DNA of 37,556 bases, taken from NCBI GenBank assembly GCA_018780645.1, contig JADMJJ010000068.1, positions 1 to 37,556 of the forward strand. Reading direction: 5' to 3'. The notes beneath the pieces were generated by a model. It searched no databases and had not been told where the DNA came from. It saw only the letters and a program-made list of their open reading frames with translations. The position numbers and the translations under genes were made by a program. Of the stretch, positions 7,679 through 18,040 are shown one piece after another. Within the stretch, counting starts at the first letter, position 1. Each line of letters begins with the position of its first letter. The DNA comes from Burkholderiaceae bacterium. Its GTDB lineage: Bacteria; Pseudomonadota; Gammaproteobacteria; Burkholderiales; Burkholderiaceae_C.

Positions 7679-8593
7679 CTAGCCAGCTTGGCGTCGCGAC
7701 GATACCGCGATACCGGCCGCGATCAGCGCAAAGGCCGCGCCATGAAACCACTGAGGCCACTCGCCCAGCAGGGCCGCCGACAGCAGGGCCGCAAACACCG
7801 GCGTCAGATTGCTGAAGAAGGCGGCCACGGCCGGGCCGACGGCCATCACGCCCAGGCCCCAGCAGCGGTAGGCGATCACCGAGGGGCCGATGGCCACATA
7901 GGCCAGGGCCAGCAGCAGCCAGGGGCTCCAGACCACCGTCATCGGGGTCAGTTCATGCTCGATGCCGGCGGTGATGCCCGAGAAGAACAGGCCGAACAGC
8001 GTCTGCACCAGCAGGAACTCGGCCCAGCCCCAGGCAGGCCGCGCCTCGCCCTGCATGCTCGCGGGCGGGCGCGCGAGCAGCCAGCTGTAGCCGCCCCAGC
8101 ACATCACGGCCACCAGCATCAGCAGGTCGCCGGCGACGAAGTGCACCCGTGCCAGCGCCGACAGATCACCGCGCGACAGCACCAGGGCCACGCCCAGCAG
8201 CGACAACAGGGCGCCCAGCAGTTGGCGGCGCTGTGGATGCTCGCGGTAGAACAGCGCACCGATCAGCAGCATCCACACCGGCATGCTGGCCGCGATCAGC
8301 GTCACGTTCAGCGGCGTGGAGGTGCGCAGGGCCATGTACTGCAGCGAGTTGTAGCTGCCCACGCCCAGCAGGCCCAGTGGCGCCAGATAGCGCCAGCGGC
8401 GCAACACCTCGCCCGGCCGCTTCAGCGCCGTCCAGCCCAGCGGCAGCAGCAGGGCCAGGGCCAGCAGCCAACGCAGCAGGTTCAACATCAAGGGCGGAAT
8501 ATCAGGCACGACCAGTCGGCCGACGATGGCGTTGCCGGCCCACAGCAGGGGCGGCAGCAGGAGCAGCAGGGCAATACGTGGCGTGAGTGTCAT
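7679..8593 (-). CDS. EamA/DMT-family transporter
   Basis: A 304-residue integral membrane protein with about ten hydrophobic segments arranged as two EamA repeats: N-half PPLLWAGNAIVGRLV with LRTSTPLNVTLIAASMPVWMLLIGALFYRE, C-half VAIGPSVIAYRCWGLGV with FFSNLTPVFAALLSAALLGEWP. The family exports amino acids or other metabolites by the drug/metabolite transporter mechanism; the substrate here is unknown. The ATG at 8593 is used because the hydrophobic topology begins there. The open frame continues far upstream, but that part is antisense to the quinone oxidoreductase gene. No convincing ribosome-binding site is visible. The CsgG-like gene follows and may be co-transcribed. Confidence 0.9.
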   Translation of the reverse strand: MTLTPRIALLLLLPPLLWAGNAIVGRLVVPDIPPLMLNLLRWLLALALLLPLGWTALKRPGEVLRRWRYLAPLGLLGVGSYNSLQYMALRTSTPLNVTLIAASMPVWMLLIGALFYREHPQRRQLLGALLSLLGVALVLSRGDLSALARVHFVAGDLLMLVAVMCWGGYSWLLARPPASMQGEARPAWGWAEFLLVQTLFGLFFSGITAGIEHELTPMTVVWSPWLLLALAYVAIGPSVIAYRCWGLGVMAVGPAVAAFFSNLTPVFAALLSAALLGEWPQWFHGAAFALIAAGIAVSSRRQAG

Positions 8594-8680
8594 TGGGGTC
8601 GGTAAAGGAGTGTCGCCAAGCGGGCGAAACGGATTGCTGGCACGATACCGGAGATCAACATCTTGATGTGGAGACAGGAC

Positions 8681-9652
8681 ATGAGCAGCCGTGAACGTGC
8701 GATCAAGGTACAGGTGCCCGGTGACGCCGACGCCATGCAATTGGTAGAGGTCGAGGTCGGGGATCCGGGCCCGGGCGAGGTTCGGATCCGCCACCAGGCC
8801 TGCGGCATCAACTACATCGACGTCTATCACCGCAGCGGTGCCTATCCGCTGCCCGCGCCGTTCGGCCTGGGCGGCGAAGGGGCCGGGCTGATCGAAGCGG
8901 TGGGCGAGGGCGTCACCCACCTGGCCGTGGGCGACCGCGCCGCCTATGCCAGCCAGCCGCCGGGCAGCTATTGCACGGCCCGTGTGATGCCGGCCCGCAA
9001 TGTGGTGCGATTGCCGGACGCCATCGACTTCGAGACCGGCGCGGCCATGATGCTCAAGGGCCTGACCGCCCAGTACCTGCTGCGCCGCACCCTGCCCCAG
9101 GGCGGCCTGCAGGCCGGTGACTTCGTGTTGTTCCATGCCGCCGCCGGCGGCGTAGGGCTGATCGCCTGCCAATGGGCGCGCGCGCTGGGGCTGCAACTGA
9201 TAGGCACGGCCGGCTCGGACGAAAAATGCGCGCTGGCCGCCGAGCTGGGCGCGGCCTTCACGATCAATTACCGGACCGAGAAGTTCGTCGAGCGGGTCAG
9301 GGAGATCACGGGCGGGCGCGGCGTGAAGGTGGTCTATGACTCGGTCGGCAAGGACACCTGGGATGGTTCACTCGACTGTCTGCAGCCCTTCGGCCTGATG
9401 GCCAGCTTCGGCGCCGCCTCCGGCCCGCCGGCCCCTGTTGCAGTGAGCACCTTGGCCGCCAAGGGCTCGATCTACCTGACGCGGCCGACCTTGTTCACGC
9501 ACATCGCCACGCGGGAGAACACGCAGGCCATGGCCGACGAGTTGTTCGAGGTGGTCGGCAGCGGCCAGGTCAAGATACGCATCGATCAGCGCTATCCGCT
9601 GGCCGACGCCCCCCGGGCTCACCGCGACCTGGAGGCACGCAAGACCACGGGC

Positions 9653-9673
<21 letters not shown>
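8681..9673 (+). CDS. qor: NADPH:quinone oxidoreductase, zeta-crystallin type
   Basis: A 330-residue medium-chain dehydrogenase/reductase of the zinc-independent quinone oxidoreductase group. It would transfer electrons from NADPH to quinones in the cytoplasm. Visible marks are GINYIDVYHRSGAYP near the N-terminus, LGGEGAG, the FHAAAGGVGLIACQWA nucleotide-binding loop around residues 150-165, IGTAGSDEK for the NADP phosphate, and VVYDSVGKDTWD. The structural-zinc Cys cluster of alcohol dehydrogenases is absent. The length matches E. coli Qor. The ATG at 8681 has GGAG seven bases upstream. The gene is divergent from the EamA transporter, and its 3' end overlaps the convergent histidine kinase gene by 21 bases. 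Confidence 0.9.
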
Positions 9674-11191
<1,518 letters not shown>

Positions 11192-11236
11192 GCATCATGC
11201 CGCAAGCCGGGCCGCTTGGGGGCGACCACCCCTAAC

Positions 11237-12037
11237 TCACTCGGCCGCGACGGCGGCCCGATAGGCATGCCAGCTGGCATGGCCCAGCACCGGCCCGACC
11301 ACCAGCAGGCCGGCAAAGCCGGGCAGCATGGCCAGCACCACCAGCAGGGTGATCAGCGCGCCCCACAGCAGCATCACGCCGGTCTGGGTCAGCACCAGAC
11401 GCAGGCTGGTCAGGCCGGCGGTGATGGCGTCCACCTGCCGGTCCAGCATCATCGGGATCGAGATCGCGCTGATCGCATAGATCAGGCCCGCGAACACCGC
11501 TCCGACACCGAGGTAGGTGACGATGAAGCCCAGATTGTCGGGAGACAGCAGCTTGGTGATCGAGCCGGAAAAGTCCGGCATGCCGTCGAAGCTGACGGCA
11601 AAGATCACCAGCGCAGCGCGGGCCCAGACCATCTCCAGTATCAGCAGCACGGTGCCGAAGATGGCCATCTGGCTCATATGCGTTTCCCAGGCGAGGATGG
11701 AGTCTCCCAGGTCCGGTGCCATGCCGCGCTCCAGCCGCAGGCTGACCTGGTACAGGCCCATGCACAGAAAGGGCCCCATCAGCAGAAAGCCTGCCGACAG
11801 CGCCAGCATATAGGCCGGGGCATGCTTGTAGACCGTCAGCAGGCCCCAGCCCATGGCCATGAAGCAAAAACCATAGAACAGGCCGATGCCGGGGTGGCGG
11901 AGGAAGTCCTTCCACCCCAGGTGCAGCCACTGGAATGGCTGCCGCCAGGCCAGGGAGTTGAGCTTGATCGTGAATGGCGACGATTCGTCGGGCGGGGCCG
12001 GGGGCTCGTGGGACACATGGGGCTTGGGTTCGCTCAT
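11237..12037 (-). CDS. DUF2189 family membrane protein
   Basis: A 266-residue integral membrane protein. After a hydrophilic N-terminus (about 30 residues, Pro-rich) come about six hydrophobic segments, including GIGLFYGFCFMAMGWGLL, AYMLALSAGFLLMGPFLCMGLYQ and LLWGALITLLVVLAMLPGFAGLLVVGPVLGHASWHAYR. The arrangement and the conserved LVVGPVLGHASWHAYR end match DUF2189, a proteobacterial family of unknown function. It sits between lspA and the histidine kinase on the same strand with short gaps. No function can be assigned. Confidence 0.85.
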   Translation of the reverse strand: MSEPKPHVSHEPPAPPDESSPFTIKLNSLAWRQPFQWLHLGWKDFLRHPGIGLFYGFCFMAMGWGLLTVYKHAPAYMLALSAGFLLMGPFLCMGLYQVSLRLERGMAPDLGDSILAWETHMSQMAIFGTVLLILEMVWARAALVIFAVSFDGMPDFSGSITKLLSPDNLGFIVTYLGVGAVFAGLIYAISAISIPMMLDRQVDAITAGLTSLRLVLTQTGVMLLWGALITLLVVLAMLPGFAGLLVVGPVLGHASWHAYRAAVAAE

Positions 12038-12084
12038 GAACCAAGGCTAAGCCCAGCCGTCGGCCTCTGCCAGCCGTGGTTTAC

Positions 12085-12576
12085 CTAGGCTCGACGCACG
12101 CGCCGCAATTCGTCCCAGATCAGCAGGATGGCGCCCAGGGTGATCGCGCTGTCGGCCACATTGAACGAGGGGAAGTACCAGCCCGCCCAGTGGAACTGCA
12201 GAAAGTCCACCACATAGCCGTGCAGCAGGCGGTCGACCACGTTGCCGATGGCGCCGCCCATGATCAGCGACAGCGCGGTGGCGAACAGCGTTTGCTCGCC
12301 ATGTTTGCGCAGCATCACGATGATGAACACGGTCGCCACCGCGCCCAGGCCCACGAAGAACCAGCGCTGCCAGCCACCCGAGCCGGCCAGGAAGCTGAAG
12401 GCCGCGCCGGTGTTGTGCGCGCGCACGAGGTTGAAGAAGCCGGTCACGAAGCGGCTGTCGCCGTACTGGAACTGGCCCAGTATCAGGGTCTTGGTGAACT
12501 GGTCGGCCAGGATCACGATCAAGGCCAGGGCCAGCCAGAGGAGCAGGGGACGTTTTGCGCGGTAGTTCTTGGTCAT
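12085..12576 (-). CDS. lspA: Lipoprotein signal peptidase (signal peptidase II)
   Basis: A 163-residue inner-membrane aspartyl protease that cleaves prolipoprotein signal peptides after lipidation. Four hydrophobic segments are visible. The conserved blocks are DQFTKTLI (residues 25-32), NTGAAFSFL (55-63), [15 protein letters not shown] (111-125) and FNVADSAI (138-145). Asp124 and Asp142 match the catalytic dyad. The ATG at 12576 gives the usual family length; the frame extends upstream without conservation. In most proteobacteria lspA directly follows ribF-ileS. Here ileS ends at 13977 and two plus-strand genes lie between, so lspA needs its own promoter. The ribosome-binding site is weak. 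Confidence 0.95.
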   Translation of the reverse strand: MTKNYRAKRPLLLWLALALIVILADQFTKTLILGQFQYGDSRFVTGFFNLVRAHNTGAAFSFLAGSGGWQRWFFVGLGAVATVFIIVMLRKHGEQTLFATALSLIMGGAIGNVVDRLLHGYVVDFLQFHWAGWYFPSFNVADSAITLGAILLIWDELRRVRRA

Positions 12577-12608
12577 TGGAGCGATCAAAATGGCAGGGGC
12601 GTAGCGCG

Positions 12609-12621
12609 CTGTACTGTACAG
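12609..12621. promoter_or_regulatory. 13-bp palindrome in lspA upstream region
   Basis: CTGTAC-T-GTACAG is a perfect palindrome 33 bases upstream of the lspA start. On the minus strand it contains TACAGT, a possible -10 element. It superficially resembles a LexA box, but the spacing between CTGT and ACAG is five rather than eight. Its role is unproven. Confidence 0.35.
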
Positions 12622-12666
12622 GCAAGGCCCGCCCGCACGCACCGCAAGTGTGCCTTGCCGCAATGC

Positions 12667-12675
12667 TGCTACACT
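12667..12675 (+). promoter_or_regulatory. Candidate extended -10 promoter (TGC-TACACT)
   Basis: TGCTACACT has the extended -10 form TGnTAnnnT. No good -35 is visible at the normal distance. It stands just before the hairpin-rich stretch that leads to the small gene at 13029. Transcription from here would give a leader of about 350 bases. Confidence 0.4.
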
Positions 12676-12691
12676 CGCGCCTTCGGTGTGC

Positions 12692-12978
12692 GGCCTTGCG
12701 TCTTGTGCAAGGCCTAGGACGGCAGGCTCTCCCAAGGCCCCTGTCCGATGAAAACAAGCGAATCCAGCGAACGAACAGCAGCAAACTGCGCCTACGCTGA
12801 TCCGCCAGATCAAAATAAAGTGTCGACCCATCGGCACCCCTGAGATCCCACCTCTGAGCTTCTAGCCGGCGCGCCAACGCCTCAGGCTTCACCGTTCAGC
12901 GCCCGTTCGGCCCCAAGCGCATGCCAAGCGTGGGGCCCGACCCGACCGAAACCGTCTCGACCCGCCGTTTGCGGGTCG
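12692..12978 (+). other. Hairpin-rich intergenic leader, candidate structured RNA
   Basis: The gene-free stretch from 12577 to about 13004 holds several strong hairpins on the plus strand. At 12692-12714, GGCCTTGC pairs with GCAAGGCC around a 7-base loop. At 12717 onward, GGACGG can pair with CTGTCC. At 12909-12937, GGCCCCA pairs with TGGGGCC, and at 12958-12978 CGACCCGC pairs with GCGGGTCG around CGTTT. No known riboswitch class was recognised. It could be a regulated leader of the downstream small gene, a separate small RNA, or simply GC-rich intergenic DNA. Confidence 0.4.
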
Positions 12979-13028
12979 CGTTTCACCCTGAACTGGACGC
13001 CGTGATGTCGAATCGCGGCCCACACCTC

Positions 13029-13268
13029 ATGAACAACATCTATAAAAATGTTGAGGTGGGCAAATACCTTGTCTCACCTCTGTCCAAACTGGCCGACAAC
13101 GGCCAATACCTCGCCTCGGTCTCGATTCGCTCGGGCCGCGGCAGCGCCACCCACGACCGCGTGCTGCGCTTTGTCCAACCCTTCACATGCCCCGACGCTG
13201 CTGCGGCCTATGCCACCAGCCAAGGCCTGGCCTGGGTCGACGAACGTCGGCGCGCCCTGCTCAACTGA
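13029..13268 (+). CDS. Small hypothetical protein (79 aa)
   Basis: A short, soluble, basic protein. No domain was recognised with confidence. The core NGQYLASVSIRSGRGSATHDRVLRF followed by Phe/Thr-rich and helical segments (DAAAAYATSQGLAWVDERR) looks like a compact beta-beta-alpha fold, and similar small proteins seem familiar from Burkholderiales. The start is uncertain: ATG at 13029 is used because the conserved-looking part begins there, but ATG at 13005 is in frame and neither has a clear ribosome-binding site. It stands alone on the plus strand between lspA and ileS, after a hairpin-rich leader and before an 11-bp hairpin. Function unknown. Confidence 0.6.
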   Translation: MNNIYKNVEVGKYLVSPLSKLADNGQYLASVSIRSGRGSATHDRVLRFVQPFTCPDAAAAYATSQGLAWVDERRRALLN

Positions 13269-13275
13269 GCAACTG

Positions 13276-13302
13276 CCGGGGCCGGGTCTTGCCCGGTTCC
13301 GG
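13276..13302 (+). terminator. Candidate terminator-like hairpin after the 79-aa gene
   Basis: An 11-bp stem (13276-13286 with 13292-13302, two G-U pairs) encloses the loop TCTTG eight bases past the stop codon. No U-tract follows, so it may stop transcription only weakly or stabilise the 3' end. Confidence 0.4.
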
Positions 13303-13305
13303 CGC

Positions 13306-13334
13306 TTGATGTTCGTCAAGAACAGGCGTACAAC
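13306..13334 (+). promoter_or_regulatory. Candidate sigma70 promoter for the DUF1269 gene
   Basis: TTGATG (13306-13311) and TACAAC (13329-13334) are separated by the ideal 17 bases, about 70 bases upstream of the DUF1269 start. Confidence 0.5.
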
Positions 13335-13406
13335 AGCCATCTGCCTTGCCATGCGGCGCAAGGGGCTGCCGCAGACATGGGCTTCACTCATCCCTGAGGA
13401 GCCATC

Positions 13407-13916
13407 ATGCGCAAACGCATCTACTGGTTGTTGCCGGATCTGAGCAGCGCCACCCGGACCATGAACGATCTGCTGCTGGCCCGCATCGGCGACCAGCATA
13501 TCCACTTCATGGCCGCCGAGGGCGCAGATATGAACGGCCTGCATGCGGCCAATGTGCTGCAAAGCTCGGACCTGGTTCAGGCCGCTCAGTCGGGCCTGCT
13601 GATAGGCGCGGGCCTGGGCAGCGCGGCCGGTGTGGCCGCCGCCTATACGCTGGGCAGCATGGCCGCCCCGGCGGCCGTGGTGATCGCGATGGCGGCACTC
13701 GGTGCCGTGCTGGGCACCTGGTCGTCCAGCATGATTGGCAGCTCCACCCCGAGCCGGCGCCTGCGACGCTTCGAGCAGGCTATTGGCCAGGGCCAGTACC
13801 TGCTGATGGTCGACGTGCCGCGTTCACGCGTCACCGAGATCGAGGCCCTGCTGGAGCGCACCCATCCCGAGGCGCATTTCGAGGGCATGGAGCCCAATGT
13901 GCCGGCCTTTCCCTGA
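13407..13916 (+). CDS. DUF1269-like membrane protein
   Basis: A 169-residue protein with a soluble N-terminal part (MRKRIYWLLPDLSSATRTMNDLLLARIGDQHIHFMA), two Gly/Ala-rich hydrophobic segments at about 63-82 and 86-106, and a soluble C-terminal part that resembles a short ferredoxin-like element (GQYLLMVDVPRSRVTEIEALLERTHPEAHFEG). This layout fits the DUF1269 group of small membrane proteins; the function is unknown. The start at 13407 has GAGGAG five bases upstream. It has its own candidate promoter and is closed by a terminator shared with ileS. Together with the 79-aa gene it separates ileS from lspA. Confidence 0.75.
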   Translation: MRKRIYWLLPDLSSATRTMNDLLLARIGDQHIHFMAAEGADMNGLHAANVLQSSDLVQAAQSGLLIGAGLGSAAGVAAAYTLGSMAAPAAVVIAMAALGAVLGTWSSSMIGSSTPSRRLRRFEQAIGQGQYLLMVDVPRSRVTEIEALLERTHPEAHFEGMEPNVPAFP

Positions 13917-13932
13917 CACCGCTCCTTCCATG

Positions 13933-13957
13933 AAAAAAGGGCGCCTCGGCGCCCTTT
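13933..13957. terminator. Bidirectional intrinsic terminator between DUF1269 gene and ileS
   Basis: A6 is followed by GGGCGC, the loop CTCG and GCGCCC, then TTT; a second T6 run lies at 13962-13967. It works for the plus-strand DUF1269 gene and, through the A-run, for ileS on the minus strand. Confidence 0.85.
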
Positions 13958-13976
13958 GTGCTTTTTTAGCTTGAAC

Positions 13977-16817
13977 TTATGCGAAGCGCCGTGCTTCGCC
14001 CTCGCCGTACAGATTGCTGACGCAGCGCCCGCAGATGCCGGGGTGCTCGGGCGTCTGGCCGACGTCGTCGACATAGTGCCAGCAGCGCTCGCACTTCGCC
14101 GCCGTGGCCGCTGCAACCTTGACGCTCAGCTCGGCCGCATCGACCAGGCTGGCGCCTGAGGTGATGGTGACGAAGCGCAGGTCATCGCCCAGCGAAGCCA
14201 GCAGCGCACGGTCTTCCGCATTGACGCCAATCTCCAGCACCGCCTGCAGCGAGGCGCCGACCTGGCCGGCCGTGCGCAGTGCCTCGATCTCCTTGTTGGC
14301 CACATCGCGGATCTCGCGGATGCGCGTCCACTTGGCCAGCAGCGCCTCGTCGGCGGCGTCGAACTTCCAGTAGGTCTCGGTGAACACGCTCGGCGAGTCG
14401 CTGGTGGCGCAGAACTTCCAGGCCTCCTCGGCGGTGAAGCTCAGGAACGGCGCCATCCAGCGCAGCATGGCCTGGGTGATGTGCCATAGCGCCGTTTGGG
14501 CCGAGCGGCGGGCCAGGCTCTTGGGCGCCGTCGTGTACAGCCGGTCCTTCAGCAGGTCCAGGTAGAAGGCGCCGAGATCCTCGGAGCAATAGACCTGCAG
14601 CTTGGCCACCACCGGGTGGAACTCATAAACCTTGTAATGGGCCAGCACCTCGGCCTGGAACTGCGCGGCGTGCGACAGCGCATAGCGGTCCACCTCCAGC
14701 AGCTGGTCCAGCGGCAAGGCGTCCGTCTTGGCGTCGAAGTCGCTGGTATTCGCGAGCAGGAAGCGCAGCGTGTTGCGGATGCGGCGATAGCTGTCGACGA
14801 CGCGGGCAAGGATCTTCTCGTCGATGGCCAGATCGCCCGAGTAGTCGGTAGCCGCGCACCACAGGCGGATGATCTCGGCACCCATCTTGTCGCTGACCAG
14901 CTGCGGCGCGACGGTGTTGCCGACCGACTTGCTCATCTTGCGGCCCTGGCCGTCAACCGTGAAGCCGTGGGTCAGCAGGCCGCGGTAGGGCGCCCGGTCA
15001 TTGAGGGCGCAGCTGATCAGCAGCGAGCTGTGGAACCAGCCGCGGTGCTGGTCGTGGCCTTCCAGGTACAGATCGGCCTCGGGACCTGTGTCGTGTGCGG
15101 CACCGGCATGGCTGCCCTTGAGCACATGCTGGAAGGTCGATCCGGAGTCGAACCAGACGTCCAGGATGTCGCTGCCCTTGGTATAGGCATCAGCCTCAGC
15201 GCCCAGCCATTCGGCCGCGTCGAGCTTGGCCCAGGCCTCGACACCACCGGCCTCGACCAGGGTGGCGGCACGTTCGATGAAGGCCAGTGTGTCCGGGTGC
15301 GGCAGGCCGGTGTCCTTGTGCAGGAAGATCGGCAGGGGCACGCCCCAGCTGCGCTGGCGCGAGATGCACCAATCGGGCCGGCCGGCGATCATGTCGCGCA
15401 GCCGGGCTCTGCCGTTCTCGGGGTAGAAATTGGTCGCGGCTATGGCTTCCAGCGCCGTCTGGCGCAGCGTCTTGCCGGCTTTGTCGAGCGTGAACACACC
15501 GTCGCCCTCGTCCATGCGCACGAACCACTGCGCGGCCGCGCGGTAGATCACCGGCGTCTTGTGGCGCCAGCAATGGGGGTAGCTGTGGGTGATCTTGGTG
15601 TGCGACAGCAGACGGCCTGCATCCTCCAGCGCCTGCGCGATGACCGGATTGGCCTTCCAGATGTGCAGGCCGCCGAACAGCGGCAGCTCGGCATCAAAAG
15701 CGCCATTGCCCTGCACCGGATTCAGGATGTCCTTGAAGGCCAGGCCATGCGACACGCAGGAGTTGAAGTCGTCCAGGCCATAGGCAGGTGCCGAGTGGAC
15801 GACGCCGGTGCCGTCCTCGGCGGTGGCATAGTCGGCCAGATAGACCGGGCTCTCGCGGTCATAGCCCGCATCGACAAGGGCCAGCGGGTGCTTGAACTTC
15901 AGCATCGCCAGGTTCTTGCCCAGCGTCGTGGCCAGCACCGAGCCTTCGAGCTTCCAGCGTGCCAGGCATTTCTCGACCAGGGCCTCTGCGACCATGAAGA
16001 TGCCGCGCGGCGTGTCGACCAGCGCGTAGCTGAGCTCCGGGTTCAGGTTCAGCGCCTGGTTGGACGGGATGGTCCAGGGCGTCGTCGTCCAGATCACCGT
16101 GAACGCTTCTTTGGCCAGCGAGGGCAGGCCGAAGGCGGCGGCCAGCTTGGCCGGCTCGGCGCTCAGGAAGGCCACGTCGACCGCAGGCGACTGCTTGTCT
16201 GCGTACTCGATCTCGAACTCGGCCAGCGAGGAGCCGCAGTCGAAGCACCAGTAGACGGGCTTGAGGCCGCGGTAGACGAAACCCCGCTCGAACAGGCGCT
16301 TGAGCACTCGGATCTCGCCGGCCTCATTGGCGAAGTTCATCGTCTGGTAGGGGCGGTCCCATTCACCCAGCACGCCCAGGCGCTTGAAGTCGTTGCGCTG
16401 CTGGGCTATCTGCTCGGTGGCGTAGGCGCGGCTCTTGGCCTGCACCTCGTCGCGCGGCAGGCCGCGGCCGAAGGTCTTCTCGATCTGGTTCTCGATCGGC
16501 AGGCCGTGGCAGTCCCAGCCAGGGATGTAGGCGGCGTCGAAGCCCTCGAGCTGGCGCGCCTTGACGATCATGTCCTTGAGAATTTTGTTCGCCGCATGGC
16601 CGATATGGATCTGGCCATTGGCATAGGGCGGGCCGTCGTGCAGCACGAACTTGGGCGCGCCGCAACGGGCGTCGCGCAGCTTCTTGTAGAGCCCAGAGTC
16701 ATCCCACTCCTTGACCCAGCCCGGCTCGCGCTTGGGCAGGTCGCCGCGCATCGGGAAGGGGGTGTCGGGCAGGTTCAGGGTGCTGCGGTAGTCGGGCTTG
16801 GAACTTTGATCGGTCAT
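13977..16817 (-). CDS. ileS: Isoleucyl-tRNA synthetase
   Basis: A 946-residue class I aminoacyl-tRNA synthetase that charges tRNA-Ile in the cytoplasm. The HIGH motif is at residues 71-74 ([15 protein letters not shown]) and the KMSKS loop at 627-631. [10 protein letters not shown] and TTPWTIPSN belong to the catalytic core and the CP1 editing domain. The C-terminal zinc motif is [10 protein letters not shown]...CGRC. The length agrees with the bacterial IleS type found in E. coli. The ATG at 16817 gives the normal N-terminus; the frame runs 53 codons further upstream without conservation. ribF lies 109 bases upstream on the same strand, as in the standard ribF-ileS-lspA operon, but lspA does not follow directly here. 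Confidence 0.98.
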   Translation of the reverse strand: MTDQSSKPDYRSTLNLPDTPFPMRGDLPKREPGWVKEWDDSGLYKKLRDARCGAPKFVLHDGPPYANGQIHIGHAANKILKDMIVKARQLEGFDAAYIPGWDCHGLPIENQIEKTFGRGLPRDEVQAKSRAYATEQIAQQRNDFKRLGVLGEWDRPYQTMNFANEAGEIRVLKRLFERGFVYRGLKPVYWCFDCGSSLAEFEIEYADKQSPAVDVAFLSAEPAKLAAAFGLPSLAKEAFTVIWTTTPWTIPSNQALNLNPELSYALVDTPRGIFMVAEALVEKCLARWKLEGSVLATTLGKNLAMLKFKHPLALVDAGYDRESPVYLADYATAEDGTGVVHSAPAYGLDDFNSCVSHGLAFKDILNPVQGNGAFDAELPLFGGLHIWKANPVIAQALEDAGRLLSHTKITHSYPHCWRHKTPVIYRAAAQWFVRMDEGDGVFTLDKAGKTLRQTALEAIAATNFYPENGRARLRDMIAGRPDWCISRQRSWGVPLPIFLHKDTGLPHPDTLAFIERAATLVEAGGVEAWAKLDAAEWLGAEADAYTKGSDILDVWFDSGSTFQHVLKGSHAGAAHDTGPEADLYLEGHDQHRGWFHSSLLISCALNDRAPYRGLLTHGFTVDGQGRKMSKSVGNTVAPQLVSDKMGAEIIRLWCAATDYSGDLAIDEKILARVVDSYRRIRNTLRFLLANTSDFDAKTDALPLDQLLEVDRYALSHAAQFQAEVLAHYKVYEFHPVVAKLQVYCSEDLGAFYLDLLKDRLYTTAPKSLARRSAQTALWHITQAMLRWMAPFLSFTAEEAWKFCATSDSPSVFTETYWKFDAADEALLAKWTRIREIRDVANKEIEALRTAGQVGASLQAVLEIGVNAEDRALLASLGDDLRFVTITSGASLVDAAELSVKVAAATAAKCERCWHYVDDVGQTPEHPGICGRCVSNLYGEGEARRFA

Positions 16818-16926
16818 GGCGGAACCTGAAAGGTACGGGCTGGGGCTGCCGAGAAGCGGGATACAGCGCTTGGGCGCTGCAGGCAGAAGAGGCGAGACGG
16901 TGGTGCGCGCTTCAGCGCAGGCAGCG

Positions 16927-17922
16927 TCAAATTCGGTCGCGGGTGGTCTGGCGCGAGCGCGCAGCGTGCGTGGCAAAGAAGCTGCGCGCGTTGTCGGCGT
17001 CCTGGCGGATGGCGGCCGTCAAGGCCTCCAGACCGTCATAGCGGGCTTCGTCGCGTAGTTTTTTGAGCAGTTCCACGCGCACCAGTTTACCGTAGCCCCC
17101 GTCCAGGCCCAGATCGGCGGGCCAGTCCAGGCAGTTCACCTCCAGCAGCAGGCGGCCGGCGTCCTCCACCGTGGGCCGCACGCCCAGAGACGCCACACCG
17201 TCCAGCGGCCTGTCCGTCAGGCCTTGGGTGCGCACCGCGTAAATGCCCATTGCCGCCGATTTGGCATGGTCAAAACGCAGGTTCAGTGTGCGAAAGCCGA
17301 GTTCCCGCCCCAGCTTGCGCCCATGGATCACATGGCCGCTGATGCTGTAGGGCCGACCCAGCAGCGCGGCGGCGGCGTCCATGTCGCCGGCCACCAGGGC
17401 CTCGCGCACGGCCGAGCTGCTGACCCGCTGGCCATGCACCTCGTAGCTCATCATCCGCGCCACGTCGAAGCCCTGCAGCTGGCCGGCCGCGTCCAGCATC
17501 TTGTAATCGCCCTGGCGCCGGGCGCCGAAGCAGAAGTCGTCGCCGACCAGCACGTACCGGGCGCCCAGACCCTGCACCAGCACCTGGCTGATGAAGTCCT
17601 GCGCCGACAGGCTGGCCAAGGCCTCATCGAAGCGCAGGACGATGGCCTGGTCGACGCCGCAGCGCTCCAGCTCGCTGAGCTTGTCGCGCAGCGTGGCGAT
17701 GCGCGCTGGCGCCATCTCGGGCTTGCCCATCTTGGCGGCAAAGAAGTCGCGCGGATGCGGCTCGAAGGTCATCACGCAGCTGGGCAGGGCGCGGTGCCGG
17801 GCTTCGGAGTGCAGCAGGGCCAGCATGGCCTGGTGGCCCCGGTGGACGCCGTCGAAATTGCCTATGGTCAGCGCGCACGCGGGTGCGATGCCGGGATGGT
17901 GGAAGCCGCGAAATACCTGCAT
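16927..17922 (-). CDS. ribF: Bifunctional riboflavin kinase / FAD synthetase
   Basis: A 331-residue enzyme that converts riboflavin to FMN and then FAD. The N-terminal adenylyltransferase domain shows [13 protein letters not shown] and [13 protein letters not shown], followed by [10 protein letters not shown]. The C-terminal kinase domain shows [20 protein letters not shown] and MGIYAVR; the family's PTAN signature appears as RTLN, keeping the Thr and Asn that hold Mg-[12 protein letters not shown]...LEVNCLD completes the domain. It is the first gene of the ribF-ileS unit and is divergent from sbcB; the 118-base gap holds the promoters of both. Confidence 0.96.
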   Translation of the reverse strand: MQVFRGFHHPGIAPACALTIGNFDGVHRGHQAMLALLHSEARHRALPSCVMTFEPHPRDFFAAKMGKPEMAPARIATLRDKLSELERCGVDQAIVLRFDEALASLSAQDFISQVLVQGLGARYVLVGDDFCFGARRQGDYKMLDAAGQLQGFDVARMMSYEVHGQRVSSSAVREALVAGDMDAAAALLGRPYSISGHVIHGRKLGRELGFRTLNLRFDHAKSAAMGIYAVRTQGLTDRPLDGVASLGVRPTVEDAGRLLLEVNCLDWPADLGLDGGYGKLVRVELLKKLRDEARYDGLEALTAAIRQDADNARSFFATHAARSRQTTRDRI

Positions 17923-18040
17923 GGCGTCATTATCGGTGCTGGCGGCAGGGGGCCTTCAGCCTGGCTTGAGGGGGTTGCGCCGCTGCCACGGCGCCCGGGC
18001 GTCGGCCAGCGGGCGGGCCATATGAGGTATCTTGCTCGAT

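Noticed and set aside
12609-12621. LexA/SOS box upstream of lspA
   Set aside because: CTGT and ACAG are only five bases apart, whereas the E. coli-type box needs eight. It is kept only as an unexplained palindrome.
14496-16829. A 777-codon plus-strand frame antisense to ileS
   Set aside because: ileS is unmistakable, and the opposite frame is a composition artefact.
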